Assembly (NCBI RefSeq): GCF_000238055.2
Contig: NZ_KE148312.1
Span: 1,918,501-1,982,500, forward strand
From: Oribacterium parvum ACB1
GTDB lineage: Bacteria; Bacillota; Clostridia; Lachnospirales; Lachnospiraceae
Reading direction: 5' to 3'
Length of the DNA stretch: 64,000 nt
Made by a program: the position numbers and the translations under genes. The notes below the pieces were generated by a model. That model searched no databases and had not been told where the DNA came from. It saw only the letters and a program-made list of their open reading frames with translations. Shown piece by piece: positions 1-8,666 of the stretch (its first letter is position 1; each line of letters starts with the position of its first letter).

Positions 1-1
1 T

Positions 2-973
2 TTTTATACTCTTTACAGCTTTCAATCCGGTATGGATAATAATCACTTCAGTTTTTCCGGTGAAGAAGGTGTGAAGCAGTTAAACAGTATTTTAAGTAAT
101 TTAGGAATAGCTTATACCACTGGAACAGCAGAAGAAGCCGGAGTTGTATCCTATATCTTAGATGGTTTTGAGAGTTTCAAAGAAAGTGATTTAGCCGAAG
201 AAGTTTTTAAGAAAACTGATCCCAAAAAGGAATATGTACAAGGTGGAAGTAAAGTTGAAGAAGGAAGTCTAATCTATAAAATTATCAGTGCTTCAAAGTG
301 GAATGTTTTTTTTCCTTTATCCGAGGAAGAGAACAAAGAACTGGAAAATAAGCATAAAGTAATCTTGCATTTTGATAGTCAAAACCTGGATTTATCCGGA
401 GAACTCTTTCTTGTAAGAGGAAAAGACGGAAAGAGCTTTGGAAAGGTAGAGTTATCCAATTATCAAGATTATTTTCTGGATGATCGGTTCGTTGCTTTTT
501 CTTTAAAAGAGAGAGAGGAAAACGGACTTAAAATTCCTGCCTCAGCTGTAGTGAAAAAAGACTTTTATGTTGTTCCGAATGAATTTCTTTCTACTTTAGA
601 AGATGGCAGCCAAGGCTTCTATCGAAAGGAATCGGATGGCAATTTAAAATTTATTCCCACGGAAATCTACAGGAAGGATCAGCAATATGCTTATATTGAT
701 ATTCCAAAGAACCAGGATTCTTCTGTACTGAAAACGGGCGATGTTCTCATAAAACAGGAAAGTACAGATTCTTTTATAATTGGACCTACCAAATCTTTAG
801 AAGGTGTGTATAATATAAACAAGGGCTACGCTGTTTTTCGACAGATTGTTCCTTTAGAAAAAAATGATGAATATATTATAGTAAAAAAAGATACAAGCTC
901 CGGAATCGAAGTCTATGATCATATTGTTTTACAAGGAGACATGGTCTCGGACGGACAACTTATTTTTCAGTAA
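2..973 (+). CDS. HlyD-like membrane-fusion protein, 5' end outside window
   Basis: The reading frame is open from the first bases of the window, so the start and probably an N-terminal membrane anchor lie upstream; the ATG at 32 is likely internal. The visible ~320 residues are a soluble extracytoplasmic part. The C-terminal pattern (GYAVFRQI, then DEYIIVKK and YDHIVLQGDMVSDGQLIF) recalls the HlyD-type adaptor-like proteins that many Clostridia encode just upstream of yggS and sepF. No yggS gene follows here. In those relatives the protein is assumed to sit in the cell envelope near the division genes, but its real role is not known. Family assignment rests on motif memory and context. Confidence 0.6.
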   Translation, partial: FYTLYSFQSGMDNNHFSFSGEEGVKQLNSILSNLGIAYTTGTAEEAGVVSYILDGFESFKESDLAEEVFKKTDPKKEYVQGGSKVEEGSLIYKIISASKWNVFFPLSEEENKELENKHKVILHFDSQNLDLSGELFLVRGKDGKSFGKVELSNYQDYFLDDRFVAFSLKEREENGLKIPASAVVKKDFYVVPNEFLSTLEDGSQGFYRKESDGNLKFIPTEIYRKDQQYAYIDIPKNQDSSVLKTGDVLIKQESTDSFIIGPTKSLEGVYNINKGYAVFRQIVPLEKNDEYIIVKKDTSSGIEVYDHIVLQGDMVSDGQLIFQ

Positions 974-1125
974 TATTCTTTGAATGAGGTATTTTTTTGA
1001 GCTACCGGCTGATTAAGATTGGAATGCTTGGTCCATTGTAAATGCTATATGAAAAAGTTAAATACCGATTTATATATAGAATTAAATAAAAACATAAATT
1101 TATTTTTTATAAGATACTTTCAAGG

Positions 1126-1153
1126 TTGACTTTACTCCGAAATTGAGTAAAAT
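1126..1153 (+). promoter_or_regulatory. Candidate sigma-A promoter for sepF
   Basis: TTGACT at 1126-1131 and TAAAAT at 1148-1153 are separated by 16 bp, ending 36 bp before the sepF start. The rest of the 974-1189 spacer shows nothing coding; it is AT-rich. Confidence 0.45.
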
Positions 1154-1189
1154 AATCTTGTTTGACTTGGCGGATGTTGGGGGAATAGT

Positions 1190-1711
1190 ATGAGCTTTTT
1201 GAGTAACCTAATGACAAAGATGAACTTGAATAGAGATGACGAGGATGATTACGACTTAGATAATGATTATGACTTCGAGGATGATTACGAAGAGGAAGAG
1301 GAAGAAAGTCCAAAGAGAGCATCTTTTTTTTCCAGGAGATCTGATGAAGATGAGGAAGATTCCGAACCAAAGCTTCGTCTTTTTGGAAAACCTAAATCAA
1401 GTGCTAATGAAAGAAAAGCCAGCATGGAAGTAACCATGATTAAGCCGAATTCCATGGGAGATGCAACGGAGATTTGTGATTATCTTTTGAGTGGAAGAGC
1501 GGTTGTTCTCAATATGGAAGGCTTGCATACAGAAGTTGCACAAAGAATTATCGATATTTTAAGTGGAACTGCCTATGCCATCAACGGAAATCTACAGAAG
1601 ATTTCTACATATATCTTTATCATCAGTCCTGAGGATGTTCATTTATCCGGCGAATTTTCCGGAGCAGGCTTCGGTGGAGATGGACAGGGAAGTTTCTTGA
1701 ACTTTAGATAA
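1190..1711 (+). CDS. sepF: Cell division protein SepF
   Basis: SepF binds FtsZ and the membrane and organises the Z-ring in Gram-positive bacteria. The 173-residue product has the expected short N-terminal segment (MSFLSNLMTKM, a plausible membrane-binding helix), a very acidic linker (about residues 14-42), and a C-terminal SepF domain (from about residue 80) with VTMIKPNSMGDATEICDYL, the VVLNMEGL strand, RIIDILSGTAYAI and the closing VHLSGEF. The start is supported by a G-rich Shine-Dalgarno stretch (GTTGGGGG) just upstream. It appears monocistronic: a promoter candidate precedes it and a clear terminator follows. The acidic linker is longer and more D/E-rich than in Bacillus SepF. Confidence 0.93.
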   Translation: MSFLSNLMTKMNLNRDDEDDYDLDNDYDFEDDYEEEEEESPKRASFFSRRSDEDEEDSEPKLRLFGKPKSSANERKASMEVTMIKPNSMGDATEICDYLLSGRAVVLNMEGLHTEVAQRIIDILSGTAYAINGNLQKISTYIFIISPEDVHLSGEFSGAGFGGDGQGSFLNFR

Positions 1712-1725
1712 AGAAAAACCGATAG

Positions 1726-1753
1726 GCATATCCCTAGAGGATATGCTTTTTTT
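1726..1753 (+). terminator. Rho-independent terminator of sepF
   Basis: Perfect 8-bp stem GCATATCC/GGATATGC with a 5-nt loop, followed by seven Ts. It starts 15 bp after the sepF stop. Confidence 0.88.
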
Positions 1754-1797
1754 AATTCTTAATGAGTATATAGAAAGGCTGAGTTTTAGGAGAAAAT

Positions 1798-2877
1798 ATG
1801 CGGAAGTTGGATATTTACGAAAAAGATTGTCACAGTTATTCGATTTATCTGGAAAAGGATTTTTCTCATCTTTCTGAAAAATTGAAAGACTTGCATTGTG
1901 AGGATAGAAGTGCGCTGATTATAACGGATGATATTGTAGCGCCTCTTTATCTATCCGACTTAAGAGATCAGCTTAAAAAGAGTTTTCGTCATGTTGAATC
2001 TTTGGTTATTCCCAGTGGAGAGAAGAATAAAACACTTGGCGGAATAGAAAAGATCTATGAAGCGGCTATTCAATACGGATTGCAAAGAAAAGATTTCATG
2101 GTCGCTTTAGGTGGCGGAGTAATTGGAGATATGTGCGGATTTGCAGCGGCAACGTATCTTCGAGGAATTCGTTTTATTCAGGTTCCAACGACCCTTCTTG
2201 CTCAGGTGGATTCCTCAATTGGCGGGAAGACGGGAGTTGATTTTCAAGACTATAAAAATATGGTAGGCGCTTTTCATATGCCCAGCCTTGTATATTCCTC
2301 CATGCATACGCTTTCTACTCTGCCTCTGGAACAATATGCCTCCGGTATGGGGGAAATTATTAAGCATGCTCTGATTCACAATCCCCAGTATTTACCGTAT
2401 TTAAAGGAACATAGGTTTGCTTTAAAAAATCGAGAGCCGGAGTGCCTTTTGGAAACCATTTATCAGAGTAATCGTATAAAAAAATATTTTGTGGAAAAAG
2501 ATCCTTTTGAAAATGGGGATCGTAAGTTTTTGAACTTCGGGCACAGTTTGGGACATGCAATTGAAAAGACTGCCGATTTTTACTACAGCCACGGACAATG
2601 TGTAGCATTTGGAACCCTTATGGCTCTTTCTTTATCAAAAGGAATTACGGAAGAAGACTTATCAGAGATAGAGTCACTAATGCAAGATTTATTATTGGAA
2701 ACACGCTGCAAAAAATTAGATCATAAAGCAGTACTTTCTGCAATGAAAATGGATAAGAAACAGAATAAAGCACATTTACAATTCGTACTTTTACACAAGA
2801 TTTGTGCTCCGTTTATTGAAGAGGGACTTCGGGAAGAAGAGCTGGAAGCCGCATTGGCTCGTTTTATGGAGGAGTAA
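1798..2877 (+). CDS. aroB: 3-dehydroquinate synthase AroB
   Basis: Second step of the shikimate pathway: NAD- and metal-dependent conversion of DAHP to 3-dehydroquinate in the cytoplasm. The 359-residue length is normal. Visible signatures are the NAD-binding VALGGGVIGDMCGFAA segment, the YLRGIRFIQVPTTLLAQVDS segment, GGKTGVD, and the metal-ligand regions around GEIIKHALI, FGHSLGHAIE and YYSHGQCVAFG. A good ribosome binding site (AGGAGA) precedes the ATG. The stop codon abuts the ATG of lspA, so the two are probably one transcript. No other shikimate gene is nearby. Confidence 0.95.
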   Translation: MRKLDIYEKDCHSYSIYLEKDFSHLSEKLKDLHCEDRSALIITDDIVAPLYLSDLRDQLKKSFRHVESLVIPSGEKNKTLGGIEKIYEAAIQYGLQRKDFMVALGGGVIGDMCGFAAATYLRGIRFIQVPTTLLAQVDSSIGGKTGVDFQDYKNMVGAFHMPSLVYSSMHTLSTLPLEQYASGMGEIIKHALIHNPQYLPYLKEHRFALKNREPECLLETIYQSNRIKKYFVEKDPFENGDRKFLNFGHSLGHAIEKTADFYYSHGQCVAFGTLMALSLSKGITEEDLSEIESLMQDLLLETRCKKLDHKAVLSAMKMDKKQNKAHLQFVLLHKICAPFIEEGLREEELEAALARFMEE

Positions 2878-3459
2878 ATGAAGAAAATACTTTGGTATGT
2901 TCTATTTTTTTTTATAGCGGTACTGCTTATCCTATTAGATCAATGGACTAAATCCTTGGCTGTACAATTTTTAAAAGGAGGAAAAGAGCTATCTCTTATT
3001 CCACATATTTTAGTACTTGTATATGTAGAAAATCCCGGAGCTGCATTTGGGATTTTACATGGTCAACAAGGATTCTTTTTGATTATTACGATTGCGGTTC
3101 TTCTCGGAATTCTCTATGTACTTTGGAAGCTTCCAAAAGAAATGAGATTAAAAGCGGAAAAAGAAGAAATAGCTACGAATCAACTAAGCTCGGATATTTC
3201 TGCAAGGGAGTATAAAAATAAAAAAGAAAAAAGTTTATTGCCTTTATTTTTTATACTTTGTTTTATTTTCTCCGGAGCAATAGGCAATTTTATTGATCGA
3301 CAGTTGCAATCTTATGTAGTTGATTTTATTTACTTCAAACCAATTGATTTTCCGGTGTTTAATGTCGCTGATATTTATGTTACCCTTTCTTGTATCGGTT
3401 TGTTCTTGCTGGCTTTTTTCTACTACAATGAAGACGATTTTGCCTTTTTAAAGCATTAA
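2878..3459 (+). CDS. lspA: Lipoprotein signal peptidase (signal peptidase II)
   Basis: Membrane aspartyl protease that removes signal peptides from prolipoproteins after lipid transfer. Four hydrophobic segments are visible (near residues 5-22, 40-60, 64-84 and 120-140 plus a last one at 165-183). Family motifs present: LDQWTK, ENPGAAFGI, GAIGNFIDR, and the catalytic aspartates of VVDFI (Asp149) and NVADIY (Asp165). At 193 residues it is longer than the usual 150-170 because of a charged insertion of about 30 residues (about 88-118, rich in K, E and S) on the cytoplasmic side between helices. It starts immediately after the aroB stop codon, so translation is probably coupled. Confidence 0.93.
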   Translation: MKKILWYVLFFFIAVLLILLDQWTKSLAVQFLKGGKELSLIPHILVLVYVENPGAAFGILHGQQGFFLIITIAVLLGILYVLWKLPKEMRLKAEKEEIATNQLSSDISAREYKNKKEKSLLPLFFILCFIFSGAIGNFIDRQLQSYVVDFIYFKPIDFPVFNVADIYVTLSCIGLFLLAFFYYNEDDFAFLKH

Positions 3460-3546
3460 GTTCCTATAATTGCAAGATTGTATCCTGCTATTTAATTCTT
3501 CTATATTGAATAGTTTGAATATCTTCAAATATATATGGAGAAAACC

Positions 3547-4467
3547 ATGGATTTTTATGTGAAAGAGGAAGATAAAGAAAAACGTCTGGACAGCTTTTTA
3601 GCTGAAAACAATACCGCGGAATATACCCGTTCTTATATTGGAAAATTAATAGAGGAAGGCTATGTACTATACAATGGACAGAAAGCGAAAGCCTCTATCA
3701 AATTAAAAAGTGGAGATCATATCAGCTTAATTGAGAAAGAAGCGGAAGTATTAGATGTGAAGGGAGAGGATATTCCCTTGGATATTGTATTCGAAGATGA
3801 AGATCTGCTTGTAGTTAACAAGCCCCGTGGAATGGTGGTGCATCCTGCTCCGGGGCACTATACCGGAACATTGGTGAATGCTGTTATAGCTCATTCCGGA
3901 ACTTCTCTTTCCTCTATCAATGGAGTTTTGCGTCCGGGAATTATACACCGGATTGATAAAGATACTTCCGGACTATTGCTTATTTGTAAAAATGACTTGA
4001 GCCATAAAGCTCTTGCAAAACAACTAGAGGAACATACCATTACCAGGCGTTATCACGCACTCTGTTTTGGTCGATTAAAAGAGGAGAGCGGGACGATTTC
4101 CGCCCCAATAGGACGAGATGAAAAAGATCGAAAACGGCAGGCAATCAATTATAAGCATGGTAAAGAAGCAGTAACGCATTACAAACTGCTAGAAAGCTTC
4201 GAGAATGCTTCCTTGGTGGAGTGTCGTCTGGAAACGGGGAGAACACATCAAATCCGGGTACATATGAAGAGTATCGGACATCCCTTAATTGGAGACCCTG
4301 TTTATGGATTAAAAAAGTGTCCTTATTCTATACAGGGACAAGCTTTACATGCTATGGTTTTAGGATTCATTCATCCCAAAAGCGGTGAATATATGGAATT
4401 TTCAGCAGACTATCCGGATGATTTTCTGAGAGTTCTTACAAGCTTACGAAATAAAAGCAGAAAATAA
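3547..4467 (+). CDS. rluD: RluA-family large-subunit pseudouridine synthase (RluD type)
   Basis: Isomerises uridines of 23S rRNA to pseudouridine. The product has an N-terminal S4 RNA-binding domain (about residues 1-80), then the catalytic domain with VVNKPRGMVVHPAPGH, the active-site motif HRIDKDTSG (catalytic Asp near residue 138), and RTHQIRVHMKSIGHPLIGDP. The start at 3547 is chosen because GGAG at 3537-3540 sits 6 nt upstream; the in-frame ATG at 3535 overlaps that ribosome binding site and is unlikely to be used. RluD identity rather than another RluA paralogue is inferred from the S4 domain and from its common position after lspA in Bacillota. Confidence 0.88.
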   Translation: MDFYVKEEDKEKRLDSFLAENNTAEYTRSYIGKLIEEGYVLYNGQKAKASIKLKSGDHISLIEKEAEVLDVKGEDIPLDIVFEDEDLLVVNKPRGMVVHPAPGHYTGTLVNAVIAHSGTSLSSINGVLRPGIIHRIDKDTSGLLLICKNDLSHKALAKQLEEHTITRRYHALCFGRLKEESGTISAPIGRDEKDRKRQAINYKHGKEAVTHYKLLESFENASLVECRLETGRTHQIRVHMKSIGHPLIGDPVYGLKKCPYSIQGQALHAMVLGFIHPKSGEYMEFSADYPDDFLRVLTSLRNKSRK

Positions 4468-4521
4468 ATTGTCAAACTCAGAGATATTGAACGAAAATTA
4501 AGGAATAAGATATAGAAAATA

Positions 4522-4549
4522 TTGACTGATTCCATTATAAAAGTATAGC
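4522..4549 (+). promoter_or_regulatory. Candidate sigma-A promoter for the NlpC/P60 gene
   Basis: TTGACT at 4522-4527 and TATAGC at 4544-4549, 16 bp apart, about 40 bp before the coding sequence. Confidence 0.4.
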
Positions 4550-4586
4550 AGCTATCAATGTAAAATGGATTAGTGCTTTAGGAGAG

Positions 4587-6455
4587 ATGTTTTTGGAAGA
4601 GGAAAAGGAAAAAGTACAGGAAGGACAGGTTAGAAAATCCAGACTTCGAAATAAAATAAATCATAAGCGATGGAAGGTCAAGCTTGTGCCGGCCTTTCTT
4701 CTTGTGCTTTCCGTTATCGTGTTTTTTATTAAAAAGAATAATAAAGTTAGGGAAACGAAAGCTTCCGGAAATATTTCCACAGAAACGGAATATAAAAACG
4801 CACTTCATAACGAAAGAGAGGAAGATCAATTTCTAAGTCCGAGAGCAAAAATAGATATCTATAATCTTGTGAATGAAAAAGATAAGGAAGGATCGTCTAT
4901 CGGGGAAGCTCTTTATAAAGAAATGATGACGATGGAGAGTCGTTATCTTGCAAGTATTACAGATGAAGCCGGTGAAACCCCGGAGAAGGTGGCAAAAAAT
5001 CTTGGTGTTAAACGTTCCAGGATAATGGGCAAGTATAACCCTACCGTTCATGGAGATAACGCGGATCATGCCGCGTCCTATCCGATTCCCTATTTTAAAA
5101 ATATTCATTATCGCTTTTTAAATGGAGATGGGAAGGAAATATCGGATTCCAGTAATGTTAAAGATATTCTAGCAATGGTCTCCGTCTATACTTATAAGCA
5201 TAATTATATGGATACTGAGCATTTTCGTGAAATTTGTATGGAACTTTACGAAAAATCTCATTCGTATACTTTGTCTATCAGTCCTGTCTATTTTGATCAG
5301 GGCTGTGTCAATTTGACGGCTAAAGAAGAGGCGGAAAAGGAAGAGGGGAAATCAACTAAAGAAATTCTCTCGGAGGAAAAAGAAGCTTCCGGAGGAGAGA
5401 CGGAAGCCTCTGAAGGAGCTTCTGCCATCGTTTCTTCGGAGCGTTCCGGAGAGACAACAACTGCAGTGGAAAGCAGTACGGAAACGCAGACCGAATCAAC
5501 TACGGAAAAGTACAAAGAAAGAAGAGCAATCATTTGGGAAAGCAGTACGGAAGAGAGCTTTTCACAGGAAACAGAAGACTCATCTTCTTTGGCCAGTCCA
5601 TCGGATATAGAAAAAGCACAAAATACTAGTGGAAAAAGTTCTTCTTCCACTTCATTACAAAAAAAACATTCAAAGACCGCTTCACAAGATAAAGCTTCTT
5701 CTACTCGAGAGAAAAATTATTGTCCGGGGCATGTCGATTTAACCATTACGATTCAGGTAAAAAAGTTTGAAGATCAAAACGGTTTAAAAGAAATCGTTTT
5801 GGATTCCGTACAGAAAGATGCAGAGTGGGAAAAAAGTCCATTTTCCCGTTGGAAAGGTTGGAATGAAGAGTGTGTTTCAGCGGTGAAGACACTGATTAAT
5901 AAAGATTGGTTTACAGAATACGGTCTGAGCTTATCTACTGTTGAAACCAAAACCCCTCTTACTGAGGAAGAAATTTCCCGTTATATGAGTCTGCTTCCTG
6001 AGAATTTAAGTGAAGAGCGAAAGCAATTGATTCATTTCTCTTTAACAACTGTCGGAAAGGTACCCTATTACTATGGAGGTAAAGCCGGAAAACAAGGAAT
6101 TGAAGGAAATGCATTCGGAAAAACAATTTCCGAGCGAGATTACAAGGGAAGAAACAGAAAGGGATTGGATTGCTCGGGCTTTGTACAATGGGCTTACTGG
6201 ACAGCCACAAATGATTCTTTGGACTTTGTGTCCAGTACAAAGGAATTGATTGGACAAGGCAGGAAGATTAAGCGAAGTGAACTGATACCCGGAGATTTAA
6301 TCATTCAGCCAAGCGGTGACAGTCATGTGGTGATGTTTCTTTGCTGGACAGAAGAGGGTAGGATGCTCGCTATACATGAAAATGCTACAGCCGGAACAAT
6401 TTCCGTAGATGAAGTATCTGCAAACTATCCTTATTATAGAAGTATACTTCCATAG
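4587..6455 (+). CDS. Membrane-anchored NlpC/P60 (C40) cell-wall hydrolase with Ser/Glu/Thr-rich linker
   Basis: Probable peptidoglycan endopeptidase. The 622 residues comprise a basic cytoplasmic N-terminus, one membrane helix (about residues 32-48), an extracellular region, a low-complexity S/E/T/K-rich stretch (about residues 245-375), and a C-terminal NlpC/P60 domain. Catalytic Cys is in GLDCSGFVQWAY (about residue 529) and His in DSHVVMF (about residue 580). The ATG at 4587 is only 2 nt from GGAG; the in-frame TTG at 4593 is 8 nt from it and may be the true start, giving a product two residues shorter. The domain call is firm; the substrate bond (family norm: gamma-D-Glu to diamino acid) is inferred. 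Confidence 0.85.
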   Translation: MFLEEEKEKVQEGQVRKSRLRNKINHKRWKVKLVPAFLLVLSVIVFFIKKNNKVRETKASGNISTETEYKNALHNEREEDQFLSPRAKIDIYNLVNEKDKEGSSIGEALYKEMMTMESRYLASITDEAGETPEKVAKNLGVKRSRIMGKYNPTVHGDNADHAASYPIPYFKNIHYRFLNGDGKEISDSSNVKDILAMVSVYTYKHNYMDTEHFREICMELYEKSHSYTLSISPVYFDQGCVNLTAKEEAEKEEGKSTKEILSEEKEASGGETEASEGASAIVSSERSGETTTAVESSTETQTESTTEKYKERRAIIWESSTEESFSQETEDSSSLASPSDIEKAQNTSGKSSSSTSLQKKHSKTASQDKASSTREKNYCPGHVDLTITIQVKKFEDQNGLKEIVLDSVQKDAEWEKSPFSRWKGWNEECVSAVKTLINKDWFTEYGLSLSTVETKTPLTEEEISRYMSLLPENLSEERKQLIHFSLTTVGKVPYYYGGKAGKQGIEGNAFGKTISERDYKGRNRKGLDCSGFVQWAYWTATNDSLDFVSSTKELIGQGRKIKRSELIPGDLIIQPSGDSHVVMFLCWTEEGRMLAIHENATAGTISVDEVSANYPYYRSILP

Positions 6456-6552
6456 GATTGAGCTGCTTTAGTCGTATTTGAAGATTTGATGTTTTGGGGG
6501 CAATAAACAAGAATTCTAGCCTATTTTCATCCTTAATACAAAGAAAACTGCT

Positions 6553-6581
6553 TGACGGGAAAGAGAAAATACTGTAGAGTA
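6553..6581 (+). promoter_or_regulatory. Candidate sigma-A promoter for rplU-rpmA
   Basis: TTGACG at 6553-6558 and TAGAGT at 6576-6581 with a 17-bp spacer, leaving an 80-nt leader before rplU. Confidence 0.5.
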
Positions 6582-6587
6582 GCTTAG

Positions 6588-6650
6588 ATGCCGCATAGCT
6601 AGGTTAAAGCAGTGCAAACTCACCAAAGCTAGCGAGTAAATTTATAGGAG
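6588..6650 (+). ncRNA. Possible structured leader of rplU (L21 leader-like)
   Basis: The 5' untranslated region between the promoter candidate and the ribosome binding site contains GCTAG (6597-6601) and a complementary CTAGC (about 6628-6632) able to close a ~35-nt hairpin loop. Autoregulatory leaders are known before rplU in Bacillota. I cannot confirm a match to a known leader family by eye. Confidence 0.3.
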
Positions 6651-6660
6651 GATGTCCTAA

Positions 6661-6966
6661 ATGTATGCAGTTATTGTAAGTGGCGGAAAGCAATACAAAG
6701 TCAGTGAAGGCGATGTAATCCGCGTAGAGAAGTTGGAAGTAGAAGAGGGAGCAAAGATTTCTTTTGATCAGGTTCTTCTTATTAACGACGGTTCTCTGAA
6801 GATTGGTACTCCCACTGTGAAAGGTGCGAAGGTTTCCGGAACAGTTCTTCAGAACGGTAAGGGCAAGAAGGTTATTGTTTACCGTTATAAGAGAAAGTCC
6901 GGATATCACAAGAAGAACGGTCATAGACAGCTCTTTACAGAAGTAAAGATTGAGAAGATCGGTTAA
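6661..6966 (+). CDS. rplU: 50S ribosomal protein L21
   Basis: Binds 23S rRNA in the large ribosomal subunit. The 101-residue product opens with [18 protein letters not shown] and ends with the basic [17 protein letters not shown] stretch typical of L21, at standard length. A strong AGGAGG lies 7 nt upstream. It is followed after only 52 bp by rpmA; the prp (ysxB) protease gene that usually separates the two in Bacillota is missing. Confidence 0.97.
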   Translation: MYAVIVSGGKQYKVSEGDVIRVEKLEVEEGAKISFDQVLLINDGSLKIGTPTVKGAKVSGTVLQNGKGKKVIVYRYKRKSGYHKKNGHRQLFTEVKIEKIG

Positions 6967-7018
6967 TTCGTAACGAGTAGGATGTATAAAACTCGTGTAT
7001 TACAGGAAGGAGTAAAAA

Positions 7019-7276
7019 ATGGCTCATCATAAGGGTATGGGCTCTACCAAAAACGGTAGAGATTCTAATTCAAAAAGACTTGGTGCGAAAAGAGCAGACG
7101 GACAGTTTGTAAAGGCAGGAAATATCCTGTATAAGCAAAACGGCACAAGAATTCATCCGGGTCAAAATGTAGGCTTGGGAAATGATTTTACCTTATTCGC
7201 TAAGGTTGACGGTGTTGTAAAGTTCGGCCGATTAGGTAGAGATCGTAAGCAGGTTTCTGTTCTTCCAAGGGCATAA
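7019..7276 (+). CDS. rpmA: 50S ribosomal protein L27, form without N-terminal extension
   Basis: L27 reaches the peptidyl-transferase centre through its N-terminus. The 85-residue product starts directly with [16 protein letters not shown], as in E. coli, and carries [19 protein letters not shown] and GRDRKQVSV. Most Bacillota make a precursor with a ~9-residue extension (ending in FF|A) cleaved by Prp. Here a TAA stop lies in frame two codons before the ATG, and GGAAGGAG is placed correctly for this ATG, so no extension can be encoded. A terminator follows at once. Confidence 0.97.
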   Translation: MAHHKGMGSTKNGRDSNSKRLGAKRADGQFVKAGNILYKQNGTRIHPGQNVGLGNDFTLFAKVDGVVKFGRLGRDRKQVSVLPRA

Positions 7277-7285
7277 AGAAATGTT

Positions 7286-7319
7286 AACCCCATGCCGGTT
7301 TCCGGTGTGGGGTTTTTTC
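7286..7319 (+). terminator. Rho-independent terminator of rplU-rpmA
   Basis: GC-rich stem CCCCATGCCGG/CCGGTGTGGGG (one wobble pair, loop TTT) followed by six Ts, 10 bp after the rpmA stop. Confidence 0.9.
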
Positions 7320-7340
7320 TTCAATATAAAAGGAGCTTTT

Positions 7341-8666
7341 ATGTTTGCTGATGTAGCAAAAATATATGTAAGAAGTGGTAAGGGAGGAAATGGACACGTT
7401 TCTTTCCGTAGAGAACTCTTCGTACCGGCAGGCGGTCCCGATGGAGGAGATGGCGGTAAGGGAGGAGATATCATCGTGGAAGTGGATGATGGATTAAACA
7501 GTCTGGAAGCCTTTCGTCATAAAACAAAATATGCGGCCGGAGACGGACAGGAAGGCGACGGCCGGAGGATGCACGGAAAGAACGGTAAGGATCTTGTTTT
7601 AAAGGTGCCTGCCGGGACGCTTTTAAAGGATGCGGAAACAGGAAAGTTGATTTCCGATATGAGTGGAGAGAATCGCAGAATTGTTCTTCTTACCGGAGGA
7701 AAAGGCGGATTGGGAAATATGCATTTTGCAACGCCTTCCATGCAGGCACCGAAATTTGCTCAGCCCGGACAGGATGCAAGGGAGATTACGCTTCAATTAG
7801 AGCTTAGAGTGATTGCGGATGTAGGGCTTCTCGGATTTCCGAATGTAGGAAAATCGACTCTTCTTTCCATGTGCAGTAATGCCAGACCTGAGATAGCAAA
7901 CTATCATTTTACGACTTTGAACCCGCACCTTGGTGTGGTGAACTTAAAGGGAGACAGAAGCTTTGTTATGGCGGATATCCCGGGACTGATTGAAGGTGCA
8001 AGTGACGGAGTTGGACTCGGATTTCAGTTCCTTCGCCATATTCACCGTTGCCGTGTCCTTATACACATTGTAGATGGAGCAGGCTCGGAAGGAAGAGTAC
8101 CGTTAGAGGATTTAAAGAACATTCATGCCGAGTGTGAAAGCTATGATCCGGAGATTTTAAAGAAGCCGGTTATTGTTGCGGCAAATAAGGTGGAGCTTAT
8201 CCAATCCGAGGAGCAGGAGAAAGCCCTGAAGGACTTGGAGAAATATTGTAAAGACATGCATTATCCTTTCTTTAAAATATCTGCCGCAAGTAATCAGGGA
8301 ATTTATCCGCTTCTGGAAGAGGCATATAAGCTTCTGGAAGGAATCGGCAAAGATGAAATGATCTATGAAAGTGAAGTGGATCTGGAAAACCTTGGCGCGG
8401 TTGAATCTCTTCCCATTAAGTATGAGCATCCGGAAGAGGGACTTTTCCTTGTAGAAGGCCCGAAGATGGAGAAGATGCTCGGCTATACCAATTTAGAGGC
8501 GGAAAAGGGATTCCTCTTCTTCCAGCGTTTTATGGTAGAACAGGGTATTATCAAAGAGCTTAAGAAAATGGGCATGAAGGAAGGCGATACTATTAAGATA
8601 TTCTCGCATGAATTTGAATATTATGATGATGAAATAGAGGATGAAAACGAGTCCAAGGAGGAATAA
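7341..8666 (+). CDS. obgE: GTPase ObgE/CgtA
   Basis: Essential GTPase for late 50S assembly and stress signalling. Three domains are visible in 441 residues: the glycine-rich Obg fold (about 1-157, starting MFADVAKIYVRSGKGG), the G domain with GFPNVGKST, DIPGLIEGA and NKVE, and a C-terminal OCT domain (from about 340) ending in a very acidic tail (DDEIEDENESKEE). The ATG at 7341 is preceded by AAAGGAGC; the longer reading frame from 7281 would begin inside the rpmA terminator and is rejected. Its TAA overlaps the ATG of yhbY. Confidence 0.96.
   Translation: MFADVAKIYVRSGKGGNGHVSFRRELFVPAGGPDGGDGGKGGDIIVEVDDGLNSLEAFRHKTKYAAGDGQEGDGRRMHGKNGKDLVLKVPAGTLLKDAETGKLISDMSGENRRIVLLTGGKGGLGNMHFATPSMQAPKFAQPGQDAREITLQLELRVIADVGLLGFPNVGKSTLLSMCSNARPEIANYHFTTLNPHLGVVNLKGDRSFVMADIPGLIEGASDGVGLGFQFLRHIHRCRVLIHIVDGAGSEGRVPLEDLKNIHAECESYDPEILKKPVIVAANKVELIQSEEQEKALKDLEKYCKDMHYPFFKISAASNQGIYPLLEEAYKLLEGIGKDEMIYESEVDLENLGAVESLPIKYEHPEEGLFLVEGPKMEKMLGYTNLEAEKGFLFFQRFMVEQGIIKELKKMGMKEGDTIKIFSHEFEYYDDEIEDENESKEE

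Noticed and set aside
1107-1370. - strand frame over the start of sepF
   Set aside because: Mirror of the acidic sepF linker codons; no family resemblance.
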